64,000 nt of DNA from Aequorivita soesokkakensis (GTDB lineage: Bacteria; Bacteroidota; Bacteroidia; Flavobacteriales; Flavobacteriaceae). A program made the position numbers and the translations under genes. The stretch lies in contig NZ_LXIE01000023.1 of NCBI RefSeq assembly GCF_001641085.1, positions 1-64,000 of the forward strand, written 5' to 3'. The notes below the pieces were generated by a model. It searched no databases. It saw nothing but the letters and a program-made list of their open reading frames with translations, and was not told the DNA's origin. This document shows, piece by piece, positions 41,623 to 51,000 of the stretch. The stretch's first letter is position 1. Every line of letters starts with the position of its first letter.

Positions 41623-43302
41623 ATGAGTAACGAAGCCGCGCCGCTGAATTTTATTGAACACATAATAGAAGAAGATCTCACAAAAGGATATAAAAAAGAG
41701 CAATTATGTTTCCGTTTTCCGCCTGAGCCCAACGGCTATCTTCACATTGGCCATGCCTCTTCAATATGTTTGAATTTCGGATTGGGAGAAAGATATAATG
41801 CGCCAGTAAATCTTCGTTTTGACGATACGAATCCTGCAAAGGAAGAACAGGAATTTGTGGACGCTATAAAACGTGATATTTCTTGGTTGGGCTATGAATG
41901 GGCTACGGAATGCTATGCTTCTGATTATTTTCAGCAGTTGTATGATTGGGCCATTCAAATGGTGAAGGACGGAAAAGCGTATGTAGATTCACAAACTTCG
42001 GAAGCCATTGCGGAACAAAAGGGAACGCCGAATTCTCCCGGAAAACCAAGTCCTTTCAGAAATCGTTCCGTTGAGGAAAATTTGGATTTACTCGAAAAGA
42101 TGAAAAATGGTGAAACCAAAGAAGGTGAGCACGTGCTTCGGGCAAAAATAAATATGGAATCCCCAAATATGTTGATGCGCGACCCGGTTATGTACCGAAC
42201 CATCAACAAACATCATCACCGTACGGGAACGGATTGGAAAATATTCCCAATGTACGATTGGACCCACGGAGAAAGCGATTATATTGAGCAAGTATCGCAT
42301 TCCTTCTGTACGCTTGAATTTTTGCCACACAGAGAGCTTTACGATTGGTTTTTGGATCAAGTGTACGATTCCAATAAATTACGCCCTAAACAGCGCGAAT
42401 TTGCCCGTAGAAATTTAAGTCATACCGTGGTTAGCAAACGAAAACTTGCCCAATTGGTGAGTAGCGGTGTTGTTACAGGCTGGGATGACCCACGGATGCC
42501 CACAATTTCTGGTCTGCGCCGAAGAGGTTACACCCCGGAATCGATTAAAAACTTTGCAGACAGCATTGGCGTAGGAAAACGTGAAAATTTAATTGATGTG
42601 TCGCATTTGGAATTCAACGTTCGCGAAGATCTCAACAAAAAAGCACCGCGAATTATGGTGGTTTTAGATCCTGTGAAATTGATAATAGACAATTATCCCG
42701 AAGGAAAAACGGAAATGCTCGAGGCTGAAAATAACCAAGAAGACGAAAGCGCTGGTAACCGGGAAGTTCCTTTTTCAAAAGAACTTTATATTGAAAAAGA
42801 AGATTTTCTTGAATCTGCAAACAACAAATTTTTCAGATTGACTCTTGGGAAGGAAGTTCGTTTAAAAAACGCTTACATCATTAAAGGTGAAAGCGTAGTA
42901 AAGGATTCTGAAGAAAATATTACTGAAATCCATTGCACGTATGATCCTGACAGCAAAAGCGGAAGCGGTTCTGAAGCATCTTTACGAAAAGTAAAAGGAA
43001 CGCTTCATTGGGTTTCCGCAAAGCACGCGTTGCCTGTTGAGGTTCGTCTTTATGACCGTCTTTTCACCGAGGCCTCGCCCGATACCAATAAAGAAAAGGA
43101 TTTTATGGAGTTTATAAATCCAAATTCTTTGGAAGTAATAACAGCTTATGCCGAACCAAGTGTAAATAATGTAAAAGCGGAAGATAAGTTCCAGTTTCAA
43201 CGATTGGGTTATTTTGTGGTTGATAGGGATTCGACTTCGGAAAAATTGATTTTTAACCGAACCGTTCCTTTGCGGGATTCTTGGGCCAAATTAGCAGAAT
43301 AA
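41623..43302 (+). CDS. glnS: Glutamine--tRNA ligase
   Basis: Class I synthetase charging tRNA-Gln; 559 residues from the ATG at 41623. RFPPEPNGYLHIGHASSICL is the GlnRS-specific HIGH region, and VVSKRKLAQLV corresponds to KMSKS. FDDTNPAKEEQEFV follows the first motif. The C-terminal anticodon-binding beta-barrels cover about residues 345-559. Having both GlnRS and GltX in one window shows direct glutaminylation rather than the Glu-amidotransferase route. The alternative start at 41542 lies inside the interspersed element and upstream of the promoter box, so it is rejected. Confidence 0.96.
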   Translation: MSNEAAPLNFIEHIIEEDLTKGYKKEQLCFRFPPEPNGYLHIGHASSICLNFGLGERYNAPVNLRFDDTNPAKEEQEFVDAIKRDISWLGYEWATECYASDYFQQLYDWAIQMVKDGKAYVDSQTSEAIAEQKGTPNSPGKPSPFRNRSVEENLDLLEKMKNGETKEGEHVLRAKINMESPNMLMRDPVMYRTINKHHHRTGTDWKIFPMYDWTHGESDYIEQVSHSFCTLEFLPHRELYDWFLDQVYDSNKLRPKQREFARRNLSHTVVSKRKLAQLVSSGVVTGWDDPRMPTISGLRRRGYTPESIKNFADSIGVGKRENLIDVSHLEFNVREDLNKKAPRIMVVLDPVKLIIDNYPEGKTEMLEAENNQEDESAGNREVPFSKELYIEKEDFLESANNKFFRLTLGKEVRLKNAYIIKGESVVKDSEENITEIHCTYDPDSKSGSGSEASLRKVKGTLHWVSAKHALPVEVRLYDRLFTEASPDTNKEKDFMEFINPNSLEVITAYAEPSVNNVKAEDKFQFQRLGYFVVDRDSTSEKLIFNRTVPLRDSWAKLAE

Positions 43303-43433
43303 TTAACGTTTTAATTAAAATATAATCTCTTTTTTAAGAGAATTTGGCTAAAATATCTTCTTTTTAAGACAAATTTATAGATTGAAAATTAACTATTAAC
43401 CGGTTGTTAACAGCAAACGGAAATGCCGTTTCC

Positions 43434-43441
43434 TATCTTTG
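43434..43441 (+). promoter_or_regulatory. -7 box for the ytxH operon
   Basis: TATCTTTG fits TAnnTTTG, 29 bases before the YtxH-protein ATG. The nearest TTG (43404) is 27 bases away, longer than usual. Confidence 0.45.
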
Positions 43442-43470
43442 ATATTATTAACAAATAAAACAAAAAAACA

Positions 43471-43848
43471 ATGGCATCAAATACAGGTCAAACACTTATC
43501 GCATTATTAACCGGAGCCGCTATTGGAGCGGGATTGGGAATACTTTATGCGCCAGACAAAGGTTCAAAAACTAGAGATAAACTTAGCAAAGAAGCTAAGA
43601 AAGCCCAAAAAAAATTAAACAAGCAAATTCAGGAAACTAGCCATACGCTAAGTGAAAAAGCGCAGCAAGCTAAATATAGTTTTGAGCAAAAATTGAATGA
43701 TACTTTGTCTTCTGCAAGTTATAAAGCTGATGATATTTTAGTAGCTATGGAAGATAAATTGGAAGCTTTAAGAAGACAAAACGCCAAGCTTCAAATTGAT
43801 TCAAAAGTTGACAAAGCAAAAGCGACAGCCAAAAAAGTAACAGCATAA
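43471..43848 (+). CDS. YtxH-domain protein
   Basis: A 125-residue protein with a Gly-rich N-terminal membrane segment (about 7-28, LLTGAAIGAGLGILYAPDKG) followed by a long Lys/Ala/Gln-rich coiled coil (about 32-125). This is the YtxH/GvpP-like layout seen in general-stress proteins of other phyla. The function in Bacteroidota is not known. It is the first gene of a three-gene run with one-base and five-base gaps. Confidence 0.85.
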   Translation: MASNTGQTLIALLTGAAIGAGLGILYAPDKGSKTRDKLSKEAKKAQKKLNKQIQETSHTLSEKAQQAKYSFEQKLNDTLSSASYKADDILVAMEDKLEALRRQNAKLQIDSKVDKAKATAKKVTA

Positions 43849-43849
43849 T

Positions 43850-44296
43850 ATGGCATTTAAAGGTCTAACAGACAGCCTGCATAAGGTAACAGACAGAATA
43901 GAAGATTATGGTTTGAGCATGGCGGAGTATTACAAACTTCGCCTGTTTAAATCTGTAATGAAAGGGGGCATTTCCCTTGTAAATCTTTTGGTTTACGGCA
44001 GTCTGTTTCTTTTTGTTCTGCTTTTTCTATCTCTTGGCGCAGCATTTTGGCTGGCTACTTTTTTTGAAAACGTTTACGCTGGCTTTTTGTTGATTGGTGC
44101 TTTCTATGGAATTATTTTAATCTTCATGTTTATCTTCGGAAGAAAAATTATAGAGCGAAAAATGCTTCATAAATTCTCTGGAGTATTATATGATGAAGAC
44201 GATTTGGATCCAAAAGCTTTAGCCGAAGAAGAGATAGTAGAATATCAAAAAACCCTTGAAGATGAGGCTATCCGAAAAGCAGATATTTCAAAATAA
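43850..44296 (+). CDS. Phage-holin-like (Phage_holin_3_6 type) membrane protein
   Basis: A 148-residue protein with two membrane helices (about 43-67 and 76-103) flanked by charged amphipathic ends. This matches the chromosomal holin-3_6/superfamily-III-like proteins that accompany YtxH genes. The 'holin' name reflects family only; no endolysin or phage gene is nearby, so a lysis role is unlikely. It probably acts with the YtxH and DUF6327 proteins at the inner membrane. Confidence 0.8.
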   Translation: MAFKGLTDSLHKVTDRIEDYGLSMAEYYKLRLFKSVMKGGISLVNLLVYGSLFLFVLLFLSLGAAFWLATFFENVYAGFLLIGAFYGIILIFMFIFGRKIIERKMLHKFSGVLYDEDDLDPKALAEEEIVEYQKTLEDEAIRKADISK

Positions 44297-44301
44297 CATT
44301 T

Positions 44302-44562
44302 ATGAAGCGATACACTACTTTTGACGAAATAGACCGCGATTTAAAATACCTACGTTTAAAATCCCAGATTGATCTTGAAGAGGTGAAATTAGGATTGAAC
44401 GAAAGCAAACAAACCATAAGCGAGACTTTTTCCCCAATAAATATGATAGCAGGCACAGTGGGAGCGATTATAAAAAAGGCCTTTGTCTTAAAAGTAGTTG
44501 ATAAATTAATAGGCATAAAACCTGTGAAAAAGAAAGATTACGAAGATGACGAACATCTTTAA
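44302..44562 (+). CDS. DUF6327-like protein
   Basis: An 86-residue protein starting YTTFDEIDRDLKYLRLKSQI, with an amphipathic helix and a weakly hydrophobic segment (about 50-65). It resembles the DUF6327 family, which I recall following YtxH and holin-like genes in Flavobacteriaceae. The function is unknown. It closes the trio and is followed by a perfect 20-bp terminator. Confidence 0.75.
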   Translation: MKRYTTFDEIDRDLKYLRLKSQIDLEEVKLGLNESKQTISETFSPINMIAGTVGAIIKKAFVLKVVDKLIGIKPVKKKDYEDDEHL

Positions 44563-44588
44563 AGATTGTTTAAACTTCGATTGATTGA

Positions 44589-44628
44589 AAAAGAAAGCCC
44601 TCCTAAAATTTTAGGAGGGCTTTCTTTT
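44589..44628. terminator. Bidirectional terminator between the ytxH trio and the SPFH gene
   Basis: A perfect 40-base palindrome: 44589-44608 is the exact inverse of 44609-44628, with A and T runs at the ends. It serves both convergent transcripts. Confidence 0.93.
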
Positions 44629-44641
44629 AAATACGTAGAAA

Positions 44642-45634
44642 TTAATAATTCAAATCTTCACCTTCTTCTGCTCTTGGTGGCGCTTGGCGTTTCGGCTTCT
44701 TTTTTGGCACAATCCCTTTTTCAATATTTTTCTTTTTCATCTCTTCGCCAATTTGGTTGCTCGCTACAAAGGAAGCAATCATATTGTTAAGCATATCGCT
44801 ACCGGCCTGTGGTGAATTTGGTAAAAGAATAAGGTTAGTATTGGTTGCCTCACCAATGGATTGCAACGTATCATAATGTTGTGTAACCACAATCAATGCA
44901 GAAGCTTCCTGCGAATTGATACCCACATTATTCAAAACATCAACACTTTCTTCCAAACCGCGTGCAATTTCACGACGCTGATCCGCAATACCCTGCCCTT
45001 GCAAACGCTTGCTTTCTGCTTCTGCTCTTGCTTTAGCCACAATTTTTATACGTTCTGCTTCAGCTTCAAATTCAGCAGCTACTTTTTCACGTTCCGCAGC
45101 GTTTATTCGGTTCATCGCTGCTTTTACCTGTATGTCCGGGTCAATATCTGTAACAAGAGTTTTGATAATATCATAACCATAGGTGCTCATCGCTTCGTTT
45201 AATTCTGCTTTTACGGCTATTGCCACGTCATCTTTTCTTTCAAAAACATCATCGAGTTTCATTTTTGGAACTTCGGCACGAACAACGTCGAAAACGTAGG
45301 AAGTAACCTGATCGTGCGGGTTTTGAAGCTTATAAAAAGCATCATAAACCTTCTGCTCCAACACTTGAAACTGTACAGAAATTTTCAATCTAACAAAAAC
45401 GTCATCCTTTGTTTTTGTTTCAACAATTACATCCAACTGTTGGATTTTCAAATTTATACGGCCTGCAATCCTATCTACCAAAGGAATTTTTAACTGCAAT
45501 CCAGAATGTCTTATACTTTGAAACTTTCCAAAGCGTTCTACTATTGCAGCGGTTTGTTGCTTTACTGTAAAAAATCCTGCCAATAGAATAAAAAAGCCAA
45601 CAACTAGTAGTGGCACAAAAATAAACCCACCCAT
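44642..45634 (-). CDS. SPFH/Band 7 (stomatin/QmcA-like) membrane protein
   Basis: A membrane scaffold protein of 330 residues. One N-terminal membrane helix (about 3-22) precedes an SPFH domain (about 22-190, AAIVERFGKFQSIRHSGLQ and LDDVFERKDDVAIAVKAEL). A coiled coil rich in Ala/Glu/Arg follows (about 190-245), ending in a Lys/Pro-rich tail. Family members form ring-like oligomers and often partner with NfeD or FtsH. No nfeD gene is nearby. Confidence 0.92.
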   Translation of the reverse strand: MGGFIFVPLLVVGFFILLAGFFTVKQQTAAIVERFGKFQSIRHSGLQLKIPLVDRIAGRINLKIQQLDVIVETKTKDDVFVRLKISVQFQVLEQKVYDAFYKLQNPHDQVTSYVFDVVRAEVPKMKLDDVFERKDDVAIAVKAELNEAMSTYGYDIIKTLVTDIDPDIQVKAAMNRINAAEREKVAAEFEAEAERIKIVAKARAEAESKRLQGQGIADQRREIARGLEESVDVLNNVGINSQEASALIVVTQHYDTLQSIGEATNTNLILLPNSPQAGSDMLNNMIASFVASNQIGEEMKKKNIEKGIVPKKKPKRQAPPRAEEGEDLNY

Positions 45635-45716
45635 AATTTTTAAATATTTATGATTAAACGTTGTGGAAGATACAAAAAATAAAACCTATTTTCACGCCCT
45701 CAAAATATCCCCGACT

Positions 45717-46376
45717 ATGAATTTTAAACAGTTAATCTTTGTTTCCTTTTGTCTTTTATTTTTTCAGCAAACTTTTTCACAACGTAACTATAACGACTAT
45801 AATTTTTTAGGAATTCAGGGTGGAATAACACTTTTCGATATACAAACCGATGATTTGGTGACCCAACAGCAAACAGGTTTTACAGCTGGTTTTACAACCC
45901 GTGGCGCTTTCAGAAACGACTTTGACCTTATTTATGGATTAAATTTTCAAAGTTCTTCAGTGGGCGTGGAAGGAAGCAATTTCTTGGGGACAGACACCCA
46001 GAATATTAGTTACACAATTCAAGGTGCACAGATTAATTTTTTGGGAAGTTATAATATTGTTGTGAAGCATTTGAGCGTTGAGTTCGGTCCAATTTTCGAT
46101 GTTAACGGAAAGATGAAACTTGACAATGATAAATATGAAGACTATATTTTATCCGGCTATAGTACTATTACAGCTAAAGATATACAGGAAATTTCCCGAT
46201 TCAACGTTCGGCTTGCTGGCGGGCTAACTGCGGGCTTGGAACATTTCCGAATTAGCGCGCAGTATCAATATGGTGTTACAAATATGTTGAGTAAATTGAA
46301 TGACAGAGGCTTAGAAAATAAAGATTTTAAAGGAAATAGTTCCACCATTGTTGTGATGGGCGTGATATACTTTTAA
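45717..46376 (+). CDS. Outer-membrane beta-barrel protein, PorT-like
   Basis: About 219 residues from the ATG at 45717. The signal peptide (1-21, ending QTFSQ) is followed by alternating strands of about ten residues with a final aromatic (VIYF), fitting an eight-strand outer-membrane barrel. It resembles the PorT-family of type IX secretion-associated barrels, but that family is broad and secretion function is not shown. The GTG at 45663 would bury the signal peptide and is rejected. It overlaps gltX by four bases (convergent). Confidence 0.8.
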   Translation: MNFKQLIFVSFCLLFFQQTFSQRNYNDYNFLGIQGGITLFDIQTDDLVTQQQTGFTAGFTTRGAFRNDFDLIYGLNFQSSSVGVEGSNFLGTDTQNISYTIQGAQINFLGSYNIVVKHLSVEFGPIFDVNGKMKLDNDKYEDYILSGYSTITAKDIQEISRFNVRLAGGLTAGLEHFRISAQYQYGVTNMLSKLNDRGLENKDFKGNSSTIVVMGVIYF

Positions 46377-47884
46377 CCCATAAAATCTATTGCTTTTTCA
46401 ATTCGGGAAATGCTTTCCTTTTTTCCTAAAATTGAAAGAATATCAAACACATCGGGACCTTTCATTTCACCAACCAGTGCCAAACGTAGTGGCATCATCA
46501 CTTTTCCGAAGCCTATATTTTCTGAAGTAATCCAGCCTTTCACTTTTTCCGAAAGGTTTCCTGCTGAAAAGTCTTCCGAAGTATTTAGGATAGAAACCAC
46601 TATTTGAAGAAATTCCGGTGTTTCGGCTTTAAATGCTTTTTCTGTAGCTTTTGTGTCATATGTTTTTGGTGCTTCAAAAAAGAAACTTCCCTGTTCCCAT
46701 AGATCAGTTACGAAGGTTGCTCTTTCTTTTAAAAGTGAAACAATTTTTGTCAGGTTGAGCGCAGTCGAAACCTTTTTTGCTTCCAAAAATTCTCCAAACT
46801 CTCCTGCAAGTTTCACATCATCAACAGTTTGCAAATACTGATGCTGAAACCATTTAGTTTTTTCGGGATCGAATTTTGCTCCTGCTTTATGAACTCTTTC
46901 CAATTCAAAAGCGGAAATCAATTCTTCCAAACTGAAAATTTCCTGCTCCGTTCCGGGGTTCCAGCCTAAAAAGGCGAGCATATTTACAACGGCTTCGGGC
47001 AGATAACCATCTTCGCGATAGCCTGAGAAAAGATCTCCTTCAGCAGTTTTCCATTCCAAAGGAAAAACAGGGAAGCCCATTTTATCGCCATCGCGTTTGC
47101 TGAGTTTTCCGTTGCCCGTTGGCTTTAAAATTAACGGTAAATGCGCAAATTGTGGTGCATTCCAGCCAAAAGCACGATACAACAAAACGTGAAGCGCCAA
47201 TGACGGCAACCATTCCTCGCCACGAATAACGTGTGTAATTTTCATTAAATGGTCGTCCACAATATTTGCCAAATGGTAGGTTGGCATTCCATCACTTTTG
47301 AATAGAACCTTATCGTCGAGAATGTTGGTTTCCACCTGCATCTCGCCGCGAATAATATCATTTAAATGAAGAGTTTCATCTTCGGGCGTTTTAAAACGAA
47401 TAACATATTCTTCACCATTGGCTATTTTCTGCTGCGTTTCTTCCTCAGAAAAAACCAACGAATTTTTCAGTTTTAAACGGTTGTGCCAATTGTAAATAAA
47501 GGTTTTCCCTTTTGCTTCGTGATCTTTTCTATGTGCGTCAAGTTCTTCAGCGGTATCGAAAGCGTAATATGCATTTCCAGATTCAATCAGCGCATCTGCA
47601 TATTGTCTGTAAAGCTCTTTTCGTTCGCTTTGGCGGTATGGTCCGCAATTCGCTTCTTTTCTCGGACCTTCATCGTAGGGAATATTCAACCAATTCAAAG
47701 CTTCAATAATATATGCCTCGGCGCCTTCCACATAACGGTTTTGGTCGGTATCCTCTATTCGCAGTAGAAAATCGCCGCCGTGTTTTTTTGCGAATAGATA
47801 ATTAAACAAAGCGGTGCGACCACCACCAATATGTAAAGGCCCTGTTGGGCTAGGGGCAAAACGAACCCGAACTTTTTGAGACAT
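46373..47884 (-). CDS. gltX: Glutamate--tRNA ligase
   Basis: Class I synthetase charging tRNA-Glu; 503 residues from the ATG at 47884. The HIGH motif is in RFAPSPTGPLHIGGGRTAL, and KMSKS is KLSKRDGDK. FAKKHGGDFLLRIEDTDQNR follows the first motif (given in part: LRIEDTDQNRYVEG). The anticodon-binding domain starts near residue 330. Residues KKVSTALNLT near 375 are encoded by the interspersed element at 46749-46778, read in the antisense direction. A -7 box (TAACTTTG) is at 47910-47917. Confidence 0.95.
   Translation of the reverse strand: MSQKVRVRFAPSPTGPLHIGGGRTALFNYLFAKKHGGDFLLRIEDTDQNRYVEGAEAYIIEALNWLNIPYDEGPRKEANCGPYRQSERKELYRQYADALIESGNAYYAFDTAEELDAHRKDHEAKGKTFIYNWHNRLKLKNSLVFSEEETQQKIANGEEYVIRFKTPEDETLHLNDIIRGEMQVETNILDDKVLFKSDGMPTYHLANIVDDHLMKITHVIRGEEWLPSLALHVLLYRAFGWNAPQFAHLPLILKPTGNGKLSKRDGDKMGFPVFPLEWKTAEGDLFSGYREDGYLPEAVVNMLAFLGWNPGTEQEIFSLEELISAFELERVHKAGAKFDPEKTKWFQHQYLQTVDDVKLAGEFGEFLEAKKVSTALNLTKIVSLLKERATFVTDLWEQGSFFFEAPKTYDTKATEKAFKAETPEFLQIVVSILNTSEDFSAGNLSEKVKGWITSENIGFGKVMMPLRLALVGEMKGPDVFDILSILGKKESISRIEKAIDFMG
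46749..46778 (+). repeat. Interspersed constant-loop hairpin element, copy B (inside gltX)
   Basis: Leading GTC, left arm AGGTT, constant loop GAGCGCAGTCGA, right arm AACCT, then a T run, on the plus strand. gltX reads it on the other strand as KKVSTALNLT. All five arm pairs form. Confidence 0.8.
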
Positions 47885-48046
47885 AATCTGCATTCTTTTT
47901 ATGAATGGGCAAAGTTACAATTTAGAAGCCGCATTTTAAAGTTATTGCACAGAGTGGTTTTTTCTTTTTTTGGAGCAATATTTGCGGCGTGGTCAGCACA
48001 AAATAATATTGTATTTTAGAAGTTTTGAATAAAGGGAAAAACAACT

Positions 48047-51000
48047 ATGAGCACTTTTAACATCATCCAGCAAAAACTGGAGGAGTTTATAAAGAAATAC
48101 TACACCAATGAGCTTATAAAAGGAGCAATCCTTTTTTTCGCCATTGGGCTTCTGTATTTGTTGATAACGCTGCTCGTAGAGTATTTTCTGTGGTTAAATC
48201 CATTGGGAAGACGTATTCTTTTTTGGGCTTTTGTTTTTGTTGAATTGGCTTTGTTTATTCGGTTTATTGCCTTTCCGCTTGCGAAACTTTTCAAACTTCA
48301 AAAGGGAATTAATTATGAAGAAGCTTCAAAAATAATCGGGAACCATTTTCCTCAGGTAAATGATAAATTGCTGAATGTAATTCAGCTAAACCAAAACCAG
48401 CGCGAAAGTGAATTGCTCGCAGCGAGCATTGACCAAAAAGCTACGGAATTGCAACCAATTCCTTTTAAAAGTGCCGTAAATTTTAAAAAGAACGCCAAAT
48501 ATTTAAAATACGCGGCTATTCCGGTTTTGGTGTTTTTACTTTTCAGTGTTTTGGGCGGAATGGATATTTTTTCCAGCAGCTACAAACGTGTGGTCCATTA
48601 CGACACTGCATTTGAACCGCCCGCGCCCTTTTCTTTTATAGTAATGAACGACGATTTGAATGCGGTTGAAAACAAACCATTCAGCTTAAAAATTAGAACT
48701 GAGGGCACGGCAATTCCCGAAAACGCGAGCATCAATTATAATGGTGAAACCTATTATCTGCAGCAGACCGCGCCAGGTTTGTTTGAATATACGTTTCAAC
48801 AACCTGTAGAATCCATCGATTTCAACTTAAAGGCAAATAAGGTGATTTCTCGGGAATATACGTTGGATGTTGTAAAAACCCCTTCATTGCTCAATTTTGA
48901 AATGGTCTTGGATTATCCTTCCTATACAGGAAAAAGAGACGAAACCTTGAAAAGTACAGGAAACGCTACTATTCCAGAAGGAACAAGAGTAAAATGGAAC
49001 GTTGCGACGAAAAACACAAAAACTGTTACATTAAAAGCCGCGGATACTTCTTTTTCATTTGCTTCAAAAGGCGAAAATTTCAATTTTGAAAAAGGAGTTT
49101 ATAATAAATTTGATTACGCCATCACAACTTCCAACGAGAAATTGAAGGATTATGAAAACCTTGCATTCACGCTGAATGTGGTGAAAGATCAATTCCCAGA
49201 AATTGAAGTGCAGTCAAAACAGGACAGCACAAACACGCAAAGGGTTTTCTTTTTGGGCCAAATCTCGGACGATTATGGACTTACAAAACTTCGATTGGTA
49301 TATTTTCCCGAAGGTGATGAAAAGCAGGCTAAAACACAGGCTTTGCCATTGAATAAGACCAATTTTGACCAATTTACCTATATGTTTCCCGGAAACCTTC
49401 TTTTGGATGAAGGCGTTTCGTATGAATATTATTTTGAGGTTTTTGACAACGATGCAATTCACAATTATAAATCTTCGAAATCGGGAATATATTCCTTCAG
49501 AAAATTAACAAAGAATGAATTAGAGGATGAACAACTGCAAAATCAGCAAAATGCTATTAAAGGGTTAGATAAATCGTTGGAAGAATTAAAAGACCGAAAG
49601 CAAACTTTGGAAGAACTTTCGCGAACCCAAAAAGAGAAGAACGAGCTTAATTACAACGATAAAAAGAAACTGGAAAACTTCATTCAGCGGCAGCAAAAGC
49701 AGGAAGAAATGATGAAGAACTTTTCAAAGGAAATGAAAGAGGAGCTTGAAAACTTCCAGCCTGAAAACACAGAAAAAGATCCTTTTAAGGAAGAACTTGA
49801 AAAGCGATTGGATGAAAACGAAGAGCGTTTAAAGGAAAACGAGAAATTGCTTGACGAACTTGAAAAATTACAGGATAAAATTGAAAAGGAAGAGTTGACT
49901 GAAAAACTGGAAAAGCTTTCTAAACAAAACAAAAATCAAGAGAAAAATCTTGAGCAATTGCTGGAACTGACCAAGAGATATTACGTAGAAAAGAAAGCTG
50001 AAAAGCTGGCTGAGGAATTATTTGAATTAGGCGAGGAACAAGAGGAATTGGCGGACAAACCCGAAAATGAAAATACAAAGGAAGAACAAGAAAAGCTAAA
50101 TGAAAAGTTTGAAGAATATAAAAAACAAATGGACGATCTCCAAAAGGAAAACGAAGGTTTAAAAAAGCCAATGGATATTCCAGAGGATAAACCAACGGAG
50201 CAACAGATTGACGATGAACAAGATAAGGCAACAGATAAATTACAAAAACAAAAAAAGAAAGAGGCTGGGGATAACCAAAAGAAGGCTGGTCAAAAGATGA
50301 AGCAGATGAGCAAGAGTATGCAAATGCAAATGCAGTCTGGAAGTATGGAATCTATTGAGGAAGACGTTAAAATGCTAAGACAGATTGTGGATAATCTTGT
50401 GGTTTTTTCCTTTCAGCAGGAGGATTTAATGGAGACTTTTAAAAAGATTGAATATGGCAATCCAATTTTTGGAAAGAAATTAAATATTCAAAACGACCTT
50501 AAAACGAATTTTGAGCATATAGATGATAGCATATTCGCTTTATCACTTAGGCAACCTTTGATTGGATCTGAAATAAACAATTCACTTACTGAAATTCAGT
50601 TTAATATTGATAAGTCTTTAGAACGATTAGCACAAAATGAATCAAGACAAGGTATTGGTAACCAGCAATATACAATTACAGGAGCAAATGATTTAGCCGT
50701 TTTGTTGAGTGATATATTAGGAAATATGCAAATGCAAATGTCCATGGCTATGGGTTCTGGATCCGGGAAAGGAAAACCAAGTCCAGGTTCTGGAGGTGGT
50801 GAGTTTCAATTACCAGATATTATAGAAAAGCAGGAAGGCCTTGGCGAAAAAATGAAGCAAGGAATGAAGAAGGGAAAAAAAGGTTCCAAAGGAGAGGGCG
50901 AAGGCAAAGGCGAGGGAGAAGGCGAAGGAAGTGGTGATGGAAATGGCCAAAATGGTGAAAATGGAAGAGACGGACAAAAGGGAAATGAGAAGGGCGGCGA

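Noticed and set aside
42127-42136. Other CACGTG cores (near 21541, 23943 and 42129) as parS sites
   Set aside because: Flanking bases do not match TGTTN or NAACA; they are ordinary coding sequence.
43850-44296. Holin-like gene as a sign of a prophage
   Set aside because: No endolysin, integrase, terminase or structural genes are near, and the neighbours are conserved chromosomal genes.
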